Origin: a virus
IMG/VR virus record: IMGVR_UViG_3300031616_000003
Span: 1 to 64,000 of that record
Reading direction: 5' to 3' (one strand)
DNA: 64,000 nt
This document shows, piece by piece, positions 17,508-26,305 of the stretch. The position numbers and the translations under genes are program-made. The notes under the pieces are model-generated. The model was given only the letters and a program-made list of their open reading frames with translations, ran no database searches and had not been told where the DNA came from. Within the stretch, counting starts at the first letter, position 1. The number at the start of each line of letters is the position of its first letter.

Positions 17508-18167
17508 TCAGGCGGCCTGGTCGATGCCCATGTCGTCCAGGAGCGCGAGCCAGCCCGGTCCGCCGAAGATCCACTCGGCGTCCGTGCCGGTGGAGCTGTC
17601 CTCTTCAGCACGGAACGTGATGTTGTAGGTCACCGGGTCGTCACCGTCAGACATGTTCTGCTCGCCGCGCTCGGTGATCTTGGCGTACGGGTAGTAACGA
17701 CCCATGTAGATCTCGCCCTCTTCGATCTCATCGACGAAGAGCCCCAGAACCCGGTAGTGGTAGTTGGCCGCGATGTTCGGCTTGGCGATCCGCACCTCGC
17801 CGGTAACCGCGGCGGCCTCGATCCCCGTCGTATCGACGCCGATGTATAGTCCCAGCGTGAGGAGCTTGGTCTCCTGCGCGGTGACCGTCATTGACAGCAC
17901 GTCGGAGGTCTGGTCGGAGCGGGTCGGCTGCTGCGAACCGAACGAGGTGACCTCGCTCTGTGCGGTCTCACGGCCGTATCCGACACCGTCCTTGGTGACC
18001 CACCCGAGGTCCTCCCAGCCGGTCGGCAGGGCAACCAGAGCCGCCGAGGCGCCGCTGGTCAGAGAGGCCAGGTTGACCACGGAGGGTGGCGCGATGAAGA
18101 CACTGCCCGTGAGCGACTTGCGGATGAGCTGGTTCTTCTTGTCCGCCAGGTCGGCGTAATTCGGCAT
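17508..18167 (-). CDS. Major tail protein
   Basis: 219 aa with the layout of actinophage major tail tube proteins: ADLADKKNQLIRKSLTGSVFIAP at the start, WEDLGWVTKDGVGYGRE, an alternating beta pattern, and an ending with TFRAEEDSSTGTDAEWIFGGPGW. The gene lies between the tail terminator and the chaperone genes and has its own terminator-like hairpin, consistent with high expression. It would form the tail tube hexamers. Confidence 0.88.
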   Translation of the reverse strand: MPNYADLADKKNQLIRKSLTGSVFIAPPSVVNLASLTSGASAALVALPTGWEDLGWVTKDGVGYGRETAQSEVTSFGSQQPTRSDQTSDVLSMTVTAQETKLLTLGLYIGVDTTGIEAAAVTGEVRIAKPNIAANYHYRVLGLFVDEIEEGEIYMGRYYPYAKITERGEQNMSDGDDPVTYNITFRAEEDSSTGTDAEWIFGGPGWLALLDDMGIDQAA

Positions 18168-18237
18168 GCCCGGGTCCTTTCATGGTCGAGGCATCAGGTG
18201 AGCCCCGACGCAGCGGGGCGGGCGGTGGGTGGGCTGC

Positions 18238-18624
18238 TCACGCCACGCGGTGGCGGCGGGAGACGATGGTGAAGCGGGACTCGAACCGGAAGATCCCGGG
18301 AGCCCAGGGCGCGATCTCCTGCGGCGCCTGGTCGACCATCACCCGGTCGATCACGACGGGGCCCAGCCGCAGCGCCGGCTGCAGGTACCCGGCGATGTCC
18401 TCGGCCAGGGCGAAACCCCGGTCGTAGTCGTCATCGAGCACATCGACGTTGATCCGGGCGAAGTCGTTGAGCCGGTCACGCGGCCCGCCGGAACGGGTGG
18501 CCCGGGCGAACGGCAGCAGGCCGGTCAGGTCGGCCGGGGTGGCGATGCCGACCCGCTCCGGCGCGTTGACCGCGGCGAGCAGGTGCGCCACGACGGTGGC
18601 CATGTCGGCGAAGCGTTCAGTCAC
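18238..18624 (-). CDS. Tail terminator-like protein
   Basis: 128 aa. It begins with FADMATVVAHLLAAVN, has a RINVDVLDDDYDRGFALAEDIAGYL pattern and ends in a beta strand with FRFESRFTIVSRR. Size, fold pattern and location directly before the major tail protein fit the tail terminator/tail completion family. It overlaps the upstream connector gene by 8 nt. Confidence 0.75.
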   Translation of the reverse strand: MTERFADMATVVAHLLAAVNAPERVGIATPADLTGLLPFARATRSGGPRDRLNDFARINVDVLDDDYDRGFALAEDIAGYLQPALRLGPVVIDRVMVDQAPQEIAPWAPGIFRFESRFTIVSRRHRVA

Positions 18625-19009
18625 GGGCCACCGTCTCGATCCACTCCAGCGTCCGGCGCATGACCCGGTAGTCGGGGGTGTGCTGGCCGCCGACCTCGAC
18701 GAGGATCGCGTGCTCGGAGATGTTGGCGATGTCGCCGGCCCACCGGGCCATCGGCTCGCCCCGCTGGCGGAACGGGATGTCCGGCACCACGTGCACCTTC
18801 GAGCGGAAGCTGGCCTGGTACTCGGAGGAGTCGTTGGGCGCGATCAGCTCCGCGAACATCAGCGCGTGCTCGGTAATCTGGCTGATCGCGTGGTGCAGCT
18901 CCGGGCCGACCGCGCAGCGCGCAATGCTGACCTTGTTGGGCTCGTAGCCGGTGAAGCTGACGACCCGGCCGTGGTACGGCCCGGCGCCGGGATAGAACCT
19001 GCCAGGCAC
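18617..19009 (-). CDS. Head-tail connector, HK97 gp10-like position
   Basis: 130 aa from GTG at 19009 with GGAGG upstream. A helix (ELHHAISQITEHALMFAELIAPN) is followed by the strand pattern SSEYQASFRSKVHVVPDIP and the C-terminal helix RVMRRTLEWIETV. The order helix - FxxSxxV strand - helix is that of the HK97 gp10/minor head-tail joining family. Neighbours are other connector genes. Confidence 0.65.
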   Translation of the reverse strand: MPGRFYPGAGPYHGRVVSFTGYEPNKVSIARCAVGPELHHAISQITEHALMFAELIAPNDSSEYQASFRSKVHVVPDIPFRQRGEPMARWAGDIANISEHAILVEVGGQHTPDYRVMRRTLEWIETVARD

Positions 19010-19023
19010 GTCGACCTCCTGCG

Positions 19024-19416
19024 CTACGGGGACTCGGCGCGTCGGCAGGCGAAGAACGGCGGGACGTACAGGTGCCCCGGGTAACCGATCTTCATCCGCC
19101 CCGCGTTGTGCAGGGCGATGAACGCGTCGCGCTGCTCCGAGGACAGGTGCGGGTAGTAGAACTTGGCGTTCTGGACGGCCTCGTGCTCCCCGATGTAGGC
19201 CTTGTAGGTCTTGTCGGTGGGGCCGAGGTACCAGCCGGCCTCGAGCAACTCCATGAACCGGTCCGGGTGCAGGGAGCCGCAGAACGAGCAGGCCGGACCG
19301 GGCGCCTTGCCGCCGGCCAGGCTGCGCCCGGCGGTCCAGCTGTCCAGCCCTTCGGCGTGCTCCCACGGGCTGAACTCGGCGAGCCGTCGCGGGCAGGTCT
19401 GTGTCGGGTCGGGCAC
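19024..19416 (-). CDS. Conserved phage protein with Cys-Cys motif
   Basis: 130 aa from GTG at 19416 after AGGAGA. It has CSFCGSLHPDRFMELLEAGW, then GPTDKTYKAY, FYYPHLSSEQRDAFI and a final GYPGHLYVPPFF. I know this set of motifs from structural regions of actinophages, without assigned function. The CxxC pair may bind metal. It sits among head-tail connector genes. Confidence 0.7.
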   Translation of the reverse strand: MPDPTQTCPRRLAEFSPWEHAEGLDSWTAGRSLAGGKAPGPACSFCGSLHPDRFMELLEAGWYLGPTDKTYKAYIGEHEAVQNAKFYYPHLSSEQRDAFIALHNAGRMKIGYPGHLYVPPFFACRRAESP

Positions 19417-19424
19417 GGCATCTC

Positions 19425-19745
19425 CTATCCGGTGACCAGGCGCAGCGGGATCTCGAACCCCTCGTTGAGCCACAGCCGGGGCTTCTCGATCACGTCGTAG
19501 ACGTCACCGCGGACCACCACCTGGTCCCGCGCGGTGAGCCCCGGGGCCTCGGGCGGCGCGAACAGGGTGCCGTCGGCCTGGACCTGGTTGGCGTGGACCT
19601 CGTTCTCACGCCCGGCTCCGGGCGCGAACAGGCAGTCCTCGACCACCACGTCGCTGCCGGATCCGGGGATCGGGTGCTGGAAGTTGTCCAGCCGCGCCGG
19701 ATACCGGAAGATCACCGTCTCGGCGTTGCTGGACCCGAACGCCAT
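19425..19745 (-). CDS. Head-tail connector / head closure protein
   Basis: 106 aa, beta-rich, with VVVEDCLFAPGAGRENEVHANQV and a GDVYDVIEKPRLWLNE strand, the pattern of SPP1 gp16-type head-closure (stopper) proteins. It begins at the stop codon of the adaptor gene (1-nt overlap). Confidence 0.75.
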   Translation of the reverse strand: MAFGSSNAETVIFRYPARLDNFQHPIPGSGSDVVVEDCLFAPGAGRENEVHANQVQADGTLFAPPEAPGLTARDQVVVRGDVYDVIEKPRLWLNEGFEIPLRLVTG

Positions 19746-20452
19746 CAGTGACCGCCGGGCCCGAAGTACGGTCCATGACTCCAGCCGCGCCGGTGCGTGG
19801 ACGGCACGAAGCCGCCGGTGACCCGCGCCGTGCCGATCTTGCCGCGCGCGCCGCGGCTGGTGTCGACCGGCGGGAGCAGCAGCCCGGCGTCAGCCGAGAT
19901 GATCTGCAACATGCCGCTGGCCGCGTCCGGGTCGTAGGCCCGGGAGAACGGGCCGGTGGTCTCGGAGCGCAGACCGCCCGGGTTGCGCATCACCCGGGCG
20001 ACCATGTTCAGCACGGCCAGCCCGGCGCTGTCGCCCGGCACCGTGCCGGCCACGATCCGTTCGTCGATGCCCGGGTAGCTGTCACGCACCAGCTGGCTGG
20101 CCCGCTTTAGCAGTGCACGGGCGGTCGACGCCCGCGCCGCCGAGAGGTTGCCGTACAGCTCGGTGTACTCGCCGAGGGTGGCCAGCGGGGGCACCGCGCT
20201 GATCGGGTCGAACCGCTCGAAGTAGCTTTCCTTGCTGGTGGCGGTGCCGGAGGCGCTGAACACGGCCTCGTACACGCCGGCCAGCGAACCGACCAGCGTG
20301 ATCGGGTACAGCCCACTGGCCGAGGGCGTCTCCGGCACCGGGACATCGGACTGCAGGACCGCCCCGGTCGGGGTGTGGATCCAGCTCATCACCACGTCCG
20401 CGCCGGTGGCGGTGGTGTAGGTCAGTTCGATGGCGTCGCCGACATCGCTCAC
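19745..20452 (-). CDS. Head-tail adaptor (Gp19/Gp15-like) with N-terminal Ig-like domain
   Basis: 235 aa. The N-terminal 80 residues are beta-rich (TYTTATGADVVMSWIHTPTG, YPITLVGSLAGVYEAVFSASG), like a small Ig/Big-type module. From about 90 on, LATLGEYTELYG, RALLKRASQLVRDSYPGID, LNMVARVMRNPGGLRSETTGPFSRAYD match the helical adaptor family that follows the capsid gene in actinophages. The extra N-terminal module probably decorates the neck. Confidence 0.8.
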   Translation of the reverse strand: MSDVGDAIELTYTTATGADVVMSWIHTPTGAVLQSDVPVPETPSASGLYPITLVGSLAGVYEAVFSASGTATSKESYFERFDPISAVPPLATLGEYTELYGNLSAARASTARALLKRASQLVRDSYPGIDERIVAGTVPGDSAGLAVLNMVARVMRNPGGLRSETTGPFSRAYDPDAASGMLQIISADAGLLLPPVDTSRGARGKIGTARVTGGFVPSTHRRGWSHGPYFGPGGH

Positions 20453-23448
20453 GTCGACCTCCTGATGCCGAGCACGGCGTTGTCGGTGCGAGAGATCCCG
20501 CCGAGGATCCGGGCGATCGTGATGGAGCCGACCGGTCGGCGGATGGTGATGACGTGCGCAGCTGCCACCGCCGGTGGCAGCCGGATCCCACCGGCGGTGA
20601 GCCCGCCCAGGGCCGACAGCGTCGCCGTTGCGGTGCTGTGTCCGGCCGCGCCGGCCACCACCGTGGCGACCGCGCTGAACAGGGCCGCGATTTGCAGCTG
20701 CCGGGTCGGCGCGGCGAACAGCGACGTGCCGGCCGACAGGGCCACCGTGGCGTTCTGCACCGGCAGCGCCTGCAGTTGCGATGCCGCTGACAGCAGTACC
20801 GTGGCGACCCGCTCGCGGTCGCCGGCCGCACTGACCGAGGCCAGCGCACTCAGCGCGACGAACGCGGTCTCCCCGGTCACCGCTGCGGCGGTCATGCCGG
20901 AGGAGGCGCTCAGGTCAGCCGCCCCGGGATGCACCCGCCGCCCCGTGGCACTCAGAGCCGAGGCGGCCGTGAGGTGCGCCACCGACTGCAGCGTGCGGAA
21001 GGCTCCCGCCGCCAGGCCGGAAGCGGCGCTGAGCGTGACGCCCTGCGCCGCGCCGGCCTGGCCGGTCGCCGATAGCTCGGATGCGGCGGACAGGTCCGCT
21101 GCCGCCACCGCAGCCGGCACACCGGCCGCGGTGAGCCCGGTGTCGGCTGCCAGCGTGACACTGGCGAGTCCTGCCACCAGGGCGTTCACGGTCAGCCCGG
21201 AAGCGGCCGCAAGTGCTGCCGTACCGGATCCGGTACCGATCGCTTCCGCGGTCAGTCCCGATGCTGCGGACAGTCCCGCCGTGCCGTACGCGAGGTACAG
21301 CGCTTCCACGCTGAGCCCGCCCGATGCCGCCAGCACCACACTGGCGGAGCCGGTGGCATCGGGAGTGGCGGACAGGTCGGTAGCAGCCGCCAGCGCGACA
21401 GCGGCCAGCGCGATGGTGACGCCGCCGCCGGTCAGCCCGGAAGCGGCGTCGAGCGTCACGCCGGCGACGGCGATCGCAATGGCCCCGGCGTCCAGCCCGG
21501 AAGTAGCACTCAGCGCGGCCGCGCCGGCGCCGGTGGCCAGCGCGGTGACGCCGAGCCCGGACGCGGCGGACAGGTTGATGCTCTGACCGGAGATGGCCTG
21601 AGCGGCCGCGACCAGCTCGGAGGCCGTGGTCAGGTCGACGGCCAGGGGCTGCACCCGGGCCGCTGCGGCCGCCAGGTCGGTGGTCGCCGACAGGTCGGCT
21701 GTGCCCGGCTGGGTCACTACACCGGTCGCCGACAGCAAGCTGGCGGCGGACATGGCCGCCGAGGAGAACCCGGTGGCCAGCGCCGCGGCCGAAAGCGAAC
21801 TGTCGGCGGCCAGCGCGACAGCGGCCGGCCGGATCAGGATGGCCGCCGCGTTCAGGTCCGATGCGGCGCTCAAGGCGGTCGCGCCGACCGCGGTGGCACC
21901 CGACAGCGCCGACAGCGCCGAGGCTGCCGACAGACTCGCCAAGGCGAGGCCCGTCGCCAGCGCTGTGCTGCCGAGCCCGGAAGCGGCGGACAGGGCAACC
22001 CCGGCCATGCCAGTAACCACGCCGGCGACGCCCAGGCCGGATGCTGCACTGAGGGCGGCACTGGAAACCGCGGTGGCCAGAGCCGTGCTGCTGAGTCCTG
22101 AGGCCGCGCTCAGCGTCGCCGCGCCGTCGGTGGTCCGCACCGCCGCGGCGGTCAGCCCGGTGGCGGCCGACAGGTCGGCGGCGCCCAAGGCGATGGTGGT
22201 GCCGGTGGCAGCCAGTTCCGAGGCCGCGCTGAGCGCCGCCGCGACGTACGCCGTGACAGCGCCCGTGGCGCTGAGGCCTGATGCAGCCGACAGCGCGGCC
22301 GCTCCCGGTCGGATCGGCACCCCGGCAACGCTGAGGTCTGTCGCCGCGCTCAGGGTGGCGCTGGCGACGCCGGTGGCCAGGGCTCCGGCCGTCATTCCGG
22401 ACGCGGCCGACAGGCCGGCGGTTGCGACTCCCGTGGCCAGTCCGGTCGCGCTCAGCCCAGAGGCGGCTGACAGGTCGGTCGCGCTGACCGCAGTGAGCAA
22501 GCCGGTGGCGCCGAGGCCTGTGGCGGCCGACAAACCTGCCGCCGCCACGCCGGTGGCGATGGCCGCCGCCGACAGGCCGCTGGCAGCGCTCATCGCCACC
22601 GCGCCCGTGCCGGTCGCCACAGCGGCAGCGGTCAGCCCCGAAGCACCCGACAGCGCTACCGCACCCAGGTTGGTCTGCACCGCGGCCGCGGCCAGCCCGG
22701 TGGCCGCGCTCAGCGAGGCCGCTCCCGGCTGGATCTGGGTCGCCCCGGCGCTCAGCCCGGTAGCGGCGGACAGCGAAGCGCTACCCGTGGGCGCCGGCCC
22801 GGGCAGGCCGACGTCGGTCATGACGATGTCGTCGAAGTAGAAGTCGGCCAGCGAGGCGGTCGCCGTGAACTGGCCGATGCCGATCTCGTTGACCGCGCCG
22901 GTGGTGGCGAACACACCATTGCCGACGATCGTTTCCAGTGGGCTCGTCGAGTCGCCCAGGTACAGGTAGATCGTGTTGCTGAGCGTGCCCGCCTGGATGT
23001 CCCACTCGACCCGGTAGGTGGTGTTCGCCGCCAGCGTCGTGGTGCCGGTGCCGCCGCTCGTGGCCGGCGCCGAGTTGTTGCCCTGGCGTAGCTCGAGGCC
23101 GGCGCCGTTGGCATACCGCAGCCGTGCCACCTGTGTGGTGGCACGGCGCCACCGGATCAGCTCACGGTCCTGGCTGGTGCTGGTCAGCTGGAAGTACATC
23201 CGGCCGTAGACCCGGGTCGGCGAGCCGACGACGGTGGAGTCCCAGACGGTGAACACCTGGGCCGCGGTGCCGCCGGTGGACAGCCGGTAGCCCAGCAGGC
23301 CGTGCTCGGCCGCGGTCGTGGAGTAGGTCAGCGCCCCGGTGGTGCCGATCGTCACCGACACCCAGGCGTCGCCGGAGGTGCCGCCGCTGTTGCCGGTGGT
23401 GACGGTGCTCGCGTTGGTGCCGCCCTCGGCGGAGTTCACGAGCCGCAC
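20449..23448 (-). CDS. 999-aa protein with about 37 tandem 20-residue repeats
   Basis: Starts with GTG behind AAGGGGGG. Residues about 1-210 form a LamG/concanavalin-like beta domain ending FYFDDIVMTDVGLPGP. From about 215 to 955 the chain is a nearly perfect series of 20-residue units of the form GAxxLSAASGLsAxAvaTGv; the C-terminus is VGSITIARILGGISR. The regular Ala/Ser/Gly units suggest a beta-solenoid or stacked helical rod. It is coupled to the adaptor gene and follows capsid-region genes, so it may be a head or neck fibre. I know no named family. Confidence 0.75.
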   Translation of the reverse strand: MRLVNSAEGGTNASTVTTGNSGGTSGDAWVSVTIGTTGALTYSTTAAEHGLLGYRLSTGGTAAQVFTVWDSTVVGSPTRVYGRMYFQLTSTSQDRELIRWRRATTQVARLRYANGAGLELRQGNNSAPATSGGTGTTTLAANTTYRVEWDIQAGTLSNTIYLYLGDSTSPLETIVGNGVFATTGAVNEIGIGQFTATASLADFYFDDIVMTDVGLPGPAPTGSASLSAATGLSAGATQIQPGAASLSAATGLAAAAVQTNLGAVALSGASGLTAAAVATGTGAVAMSAASGLSAAAIATGVAAAGLSAATGLGATGLLTAVSATDLSAASGLSATGLATGVATAGLSAASGMTAGALATGVASATLSAATDLSVAGVPIRPGAAALSAASGLSATGAVTAYVAAALSAASELAATGTTIALGAADLSAATGLTAAAVRTTDGAATLSAASGLSSTALATAVSSAALSAASGLGVAGVVTGMAGVALSAASGLGSTALATGLALASLSAASALSALSGATAVGATALSAASDLNAAAILIRPAAVALAADSSLSAAALATGFSSAAMSAASLLSATGVVTQPGTADLSATTDLAAAAARVQPLAVDLTTASELVAAAQAISGQSINLSAASGLGVTALATGAGAAALSATSGLDAGAIAIAVAGVTLDAASGLTGGGVTIALAAVALAAATDLSATPDATGSASVVLAASGGLSVEALYLAYGTAGLSAASGLTAEAIGTGSGTAALAAASGLTVNALVAGLASVTLAADTGLTAAGVPAAVAAADLSAASELSATGQAGAAQGVTLSAASGLAAGAFRTLQSVAHLTAASALSATGRRVHPGAADLSASSGMTAAAVTGETAFVALSALASVSAAGDRERVATVLLSAASQLQALPVQNATVALSAGTSLFAAPTRQLQIAALFSAVATVVAGAAGHSTATATLSALGGLTAGGIRLPPAVAAAHVITIRRPVGSITIARILGGISRTDNAVLGIRRST
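20585..22785 (-). repeat. Tandem 60-bp repeat array inside the 999-aa gene
   Basis: About 37 imperfect 60-bp units encode the 20-residue repeats. Wobble positions differ between units while the SAASGL core is kept, so the array is old and under protein-level selection, not a fresh duplication. It also creates two long meaningless open frames on the plus strand. Confidence 0.85.
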
Positions 23449-23493
23449 GGCGGCCCCCCTTCAGCTCGAGAGACCGCCGTACGCCGGGATCGA

Positions 23494-23880
23494 CTACGCC
23501 AGCGTCACGGTGACGCTGGACGCGGCGAAGCTGAGCGAGTCGCCGGACGCCACCGTCTTGCTGGCGGTCAGCGCCCCGGCCCACGCGCGCCGCGGGGTGC
23601 CGTTGGAGTCGTAGATGTCCACGCCGGTCACCGTGGCCGCCGGCATGGCGGTGAAGGTGATGGCACCAGAGTTGGCGGCCGACCCGGCGCTGGCCGCGCC
23701 GAAGGCGATGGTCTGCCGGGCGTACGAGCCGCCGGTGACCTCGGTGCCGGCGGTGCCGGCGGTGCCGGTCGCGGTGGCCAGCGCCAGCTTCATGGCGCCA
23801 GTCGGCGCGGTGTATGTGGCGGTGCCCAGCGAGGCGTCCAGCAGCCGGTTCGCCTCGGCGGTCACGATGTTGTTGGCCAT
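23494..23880 (-). CDS. Phage fibre/decoration-type protein
   Basis: 128 aa, beginning ANNIVTAEANRLLDASL and with TGAMKLALATATGT, GTEVTGGSYARQTIAFG and a C-terminal beta run. This is a known small family of phage structural proteins, often labelled tail fibre or decoration, found in many actinophages. It sits between capsid and connector genes, next to the repeat protein, and may act with it on the capsid or neck surface. Confidence 0.75.
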   Translation of the reverse strand: MANNIVTAEANRLLDASLGTATYTAPTGAMKLALATATGTAGTAGTEVTGGSYARQTIAFGAASAGSAANSGAITFTAMPAATVTGVDIYDSNGTPRRAWAGALTASKTVASGDSLSFAASSVTVTLA

Positions 23881-23886
23881 GGAGGA

Positions 23887-24180
23887 TCAGCCCTTCTGCT
23901 CGTCGCCGGCCGTGACCGGCTCGTCGGCCGGTGCCGTCCAGCCGGGCTTGTCGGCCTCCGGGCCGGTGGTGACCAGGTGGGCGCGCAGCGCGTCACCCTT
24001 CGGGTTCTTCTTGACGCCACCGACGTCGGCAAGCTGGGCCTTGCAGACCTCGCAGTCGCCCGCGATCACGTGGCAATCCATGTGCCAAGTGATCAATGCG
24101 CCGTCGCCGCTGGCGATGACGTGCCGCGGGTGGTCGTCGCTCTGAGCGCACCCGATGCAGGTACGCACGGGATTCGACAT
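23887..24180 (-). CDS. Small Zn-ribbon-like protein in head region
   Basis: 97 aa. CIGCAQSDDHPRHVI, then H-M-D-C-H and CEVCKAQL give two Cys pairs and several His that could bind zinc. Similar short CIGC...HMDCH proteins are frequent between capsid and connector genes of actinophages. The ATG at 24180 is chosen because the Cys motif starts right after it. Function unknown. Confidence 0.7.
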   Translation of the reverse strand: MSNPVRTCIGCAQSDDHPRHVIASGDGALITWHMDCHVIAGDCEVCKAQLADVGGVKKNPKGDALRAHLVTTGPEADKPGWTAPADEPVTAGDEQKG

Positions 24181-24270
24181 CTCGTCCTCGTTTCGTGTGG
24201 ATCGGGTGCGGGGCAAGGGGGATCCGCGCCCCGGCGGCGGGGAAGGCTGCCGGGGCGCAAGATCGATGGG

Positions 24271-24786
24271 TTACTGGATGCGGCCGTCGTCCTTGAGCCG
24301 GGCGATGATGTCGCCGCGGTCCGCGGCGGACGCCACGTCGACACCCAGCTGGGCGGCGTACGCGCGCCAGGCGGCCTCGGTCGCCCCCCTGCCGGAACGC
24401 GGCGGCTCCGGCAGGACCGGAGCGGCCGCCCCCTCGTCGGTGATGACCGGCTCCGGATCGGGTAGTGGCAGGCCGTTGACCGTGCCCTGAGCGGCCGGAA
24501 CGACCGCACTGGAGGCGGTGTCGGCCAGCTGCTCCGTCAGGTTCGGGATGCCGTTGGTGCCCGGCTCACTCGGGATCACCGGCTGGCCGGTGTTCATGAC
24601 ATCCACCGACGGCGTGCGCCGGCCCTCGGGGCCCCACGGGTTGGCGTCGGCCTCGACGGGTGCCCAGCACTTCGGGTTCCGGATGAGGGCGGCGACCTCC
24701 GGGGGAGGTACGTCGCCCTCGTTCCAGACCACGCCGTCGAGGATCACCAGCCGCGTCAGGGCGCGGGGCTTCTCCTCGGCGGTCAC
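24271..24786 (-). CDS. Structural-region hypothetical protein after major capsid
   Basis: 171 aa from a GTG at 24786 that overlaps the capsid stop codon. The first 50 residues (RLVILDGVVWNEGDVPPPEVAALIRNPKCW) form a compact domain seen after capsid genes in actinophages. The middle is a Pro/Ala/Glu-rich linker, and the end (EAAWRAYAAQLGVDVASAADRGDIIARLKDDG) is a short SAP/HeH-like helix-extension-helix, a fold often used to bind nucleic acid. Confidence 0.7.
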   Translation of the reverse strand: MTAEEKPRALTRLVILDGVVWNEGDVPPPEVAALIRNPKCWAPVEADANPWGPEGRRTPSVDVMNTGQPVIPSEPGTNGIPNLTEQLADTASSAVVPAAQGTVNGLPLPDPEPVITDEGAAAPVLPEPPRSGRGATEAAWRAYAAQLGVDVASAADRGDIIARLKDDGRIQ

Positions 24787-25820
24787 CAGAGGGTGGCCGT
24801 CAGGAGCTTGAGGTTGTCGGCCAGCACGGGCATGCCGATCGCCGTGACCTTGGTCCAGGTGCGGACCGGGTCGCCCTCCTTGGTCACCATGCCGACCAGG
24901 CCGGGAGCCTGGGCGAAGGTGAGCTGCGGGTTGTTGAGCCCGACCAGCTCCAGCGCCTCCGCCGTGACGCCCCAGTAGGTGTTGCCCAAGGCGGTGGCGG
25001 TCTGCGGCAGGAAGATCATCTTGTTGGCGGGGATGATCCGGGTGGCCGTGTTGTTCACGTACACCTGCGAGTCGTACTGCACCAGCTGCGGCAGGTCCTC
25101 GCTGTCCAGCACCGCGGCCAGCTGCGACCGGGTGATGACCGACGGGGTACCGCCCAGGGTGGCGTAGCGCGAGCGCACCTTCTCGTTGCGCAGCATGTGC
25201 CCGATCGCCTGGCGCGAGGTCAGCGCGTAGGCGGGGGCCTCGCCGGCGTCGTCGACGTACAGGTCGACCCAGTCGCGCATCTGGTCGAGCGGGTCGGCGT
25301 CGACGTGGTCGGTCCACGGGTCCGGCGCGGTCGGCATGTGGCTCGACGGCACACCGAAGTCCGCCTCGATGCCCTTGAGACCGTTTTCGCCGGCGAAGGT
25401 GAACTTGCCGGTGGTCAGGACCTGGCCGCGGGCCAGCTCCATGCGGGCCAGGACCGCCTCGGTGTTGATCCGGGCGTCGTTGTAGAGCGCCTGGATCAGG
25501 CTGGCGGTGTTGTCGCCGCCCGAACGCAGCATCTCCAGGCGCAGGCGCTCCTCCTCGCCGACCAGGGTCTTCTGACCCAGGGGCGGCAGGCTGACGCGCG
25601 AACGCTGGAAGTTGTCACGCTCGCCGATGGGCGTTTCGGCGTCGTACGCCCGGAACATGGCCGCGCGGTTGCGCTTGAAGGCCGTCGTGAAGGCGGCCTC
25701 GATGTCGGAGATGTTCTGGTCCGGCAGGAAGGTGCTGAGCGTGTAGTTCGCCGGGACCGGCAGCTCACGCACGAATCCGGTCAGGACGCCGGGCTCGATG
25801 AGATCGAAATTCAGTGCCAT
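24783..25820 (-). CDS. Major capsid protein (lambda gpE-like)
   Basis: 345 aa. DLIEPGVLTGFVRELP at the start, the E-loop and the P-domain helix region, and the C-terminal TWTKVTAIGMPVLADNLKLL fit the gpE-like branch of HK97-fold capsid proteins. The ATG has a GAGGAGG site. Decoration and scaffold genes lie directly upstream, as in related phages. Confidence 0.9.
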   Translation of the reverse strand: MALNFDLIEPGVLTGFVRELPVPANYTLSTFLPDQNISDIEAAFTTAFKRNRAAMFRAYDAETPIGERDNFQRSRVSLPPLGQKTLVGEEERLRLEMLRSGGDNTASLIQALYNDARINTEAVLARMELARGQVLTTGKFTFAGENGLKGIEADFGVPSSHMPTAPDPWTDHVDADPLDQMRDWVDLYVDDAGEAPAYALTSRQAIGHMLRNEKVRSRYATLGGTPSVITRSQLAAVLDSEDLPQLVQYDSQVYVNNTATRIIPANKMIFLPQTATALGNTYWGVTAEALELVGLNNPQLTFAQAPGLVGMVTKEGDPVRTWTKVTAIGMPVLADNLKLLTATLW

Positions 25821-25834
25821 CGTTACGCCTCCTC

Positions 25835-26257
25835 TCAGGCCAGGTAGACCAGGCGGCCGGCAACGTCGGCCTGACCGGCCGAGTCGACGCCGTGGTCAGC
25901 GGTGATGGCAGCCAGCTTCGAGAGCCGGACCGTGCCGTGGACGAGCAGCGCCGCGCCGATGTACAGGCCGGAGCCCGTCACCGACTTGGTGCTGAAGAGG
26001 TGGCCGACCATGGTCTGGCGACCGTCGGTGGCGGCGTTGTCGTAGGGGCCGAACATGTCCTGGGTCGCGCCAGCCGAGGTGACCTTGCCGAGGGCAACGC
26101 CACCGGGGATCAGCTGGGAGCCGGTGTAGTAGGACAGCGCGCTGAACAGCGACTTGACGAGAGTGATCGTCTGCGTCGAGTCGGTGCCGTGCGCGGAGCC
26201 CAGCCAGCTGAAGTTCTCGGGCGACCAGGGCCCGTAGCTGCGGACGCTGAGGTCCAT
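25835..26257 (-). CDS. Head decoration protein (gpD-like)
   Basis: 140 aa, beta-rich, with SQLIPGGVALGKVTSAGATQDMFGPYD and a C-terminal LSKLAAITADHGVDSAGQ. Size, composition and place between scaffold and major capsid match lambda gpD-type trimeric decoration proteins that stabilise the expanded capsid. Confidence 0.85.
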   Translation of the reverse strand: MDLSVRSYGPWSPENFSWLGSAHGTDSTQTITLVKSLFSALSYYTGSQLIPGGVALGKVTSAGATQDMFGPYDNAATDGRQTMVGHLFSTKSVTGSGLYIGAALLVHGTVRLSKLAAITADHGVDSAGQADVAGRLVYLA

Positions 26258-26305
26258 GGGTTCTCCTTGAATGGGGTGGCGCGCGAGAGGCCTCGGCGCC
26301 GGCTG

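Noticed and set aside
20375-22840. Two long plus-strand open frames of about 400 codons each opposite the 999-aa gene
   Set aside because: They mirror the 60-bp repeat array, consist of Ala/Val/Ser runs and have no ribosome site. They are shadows of the repetitive gene.
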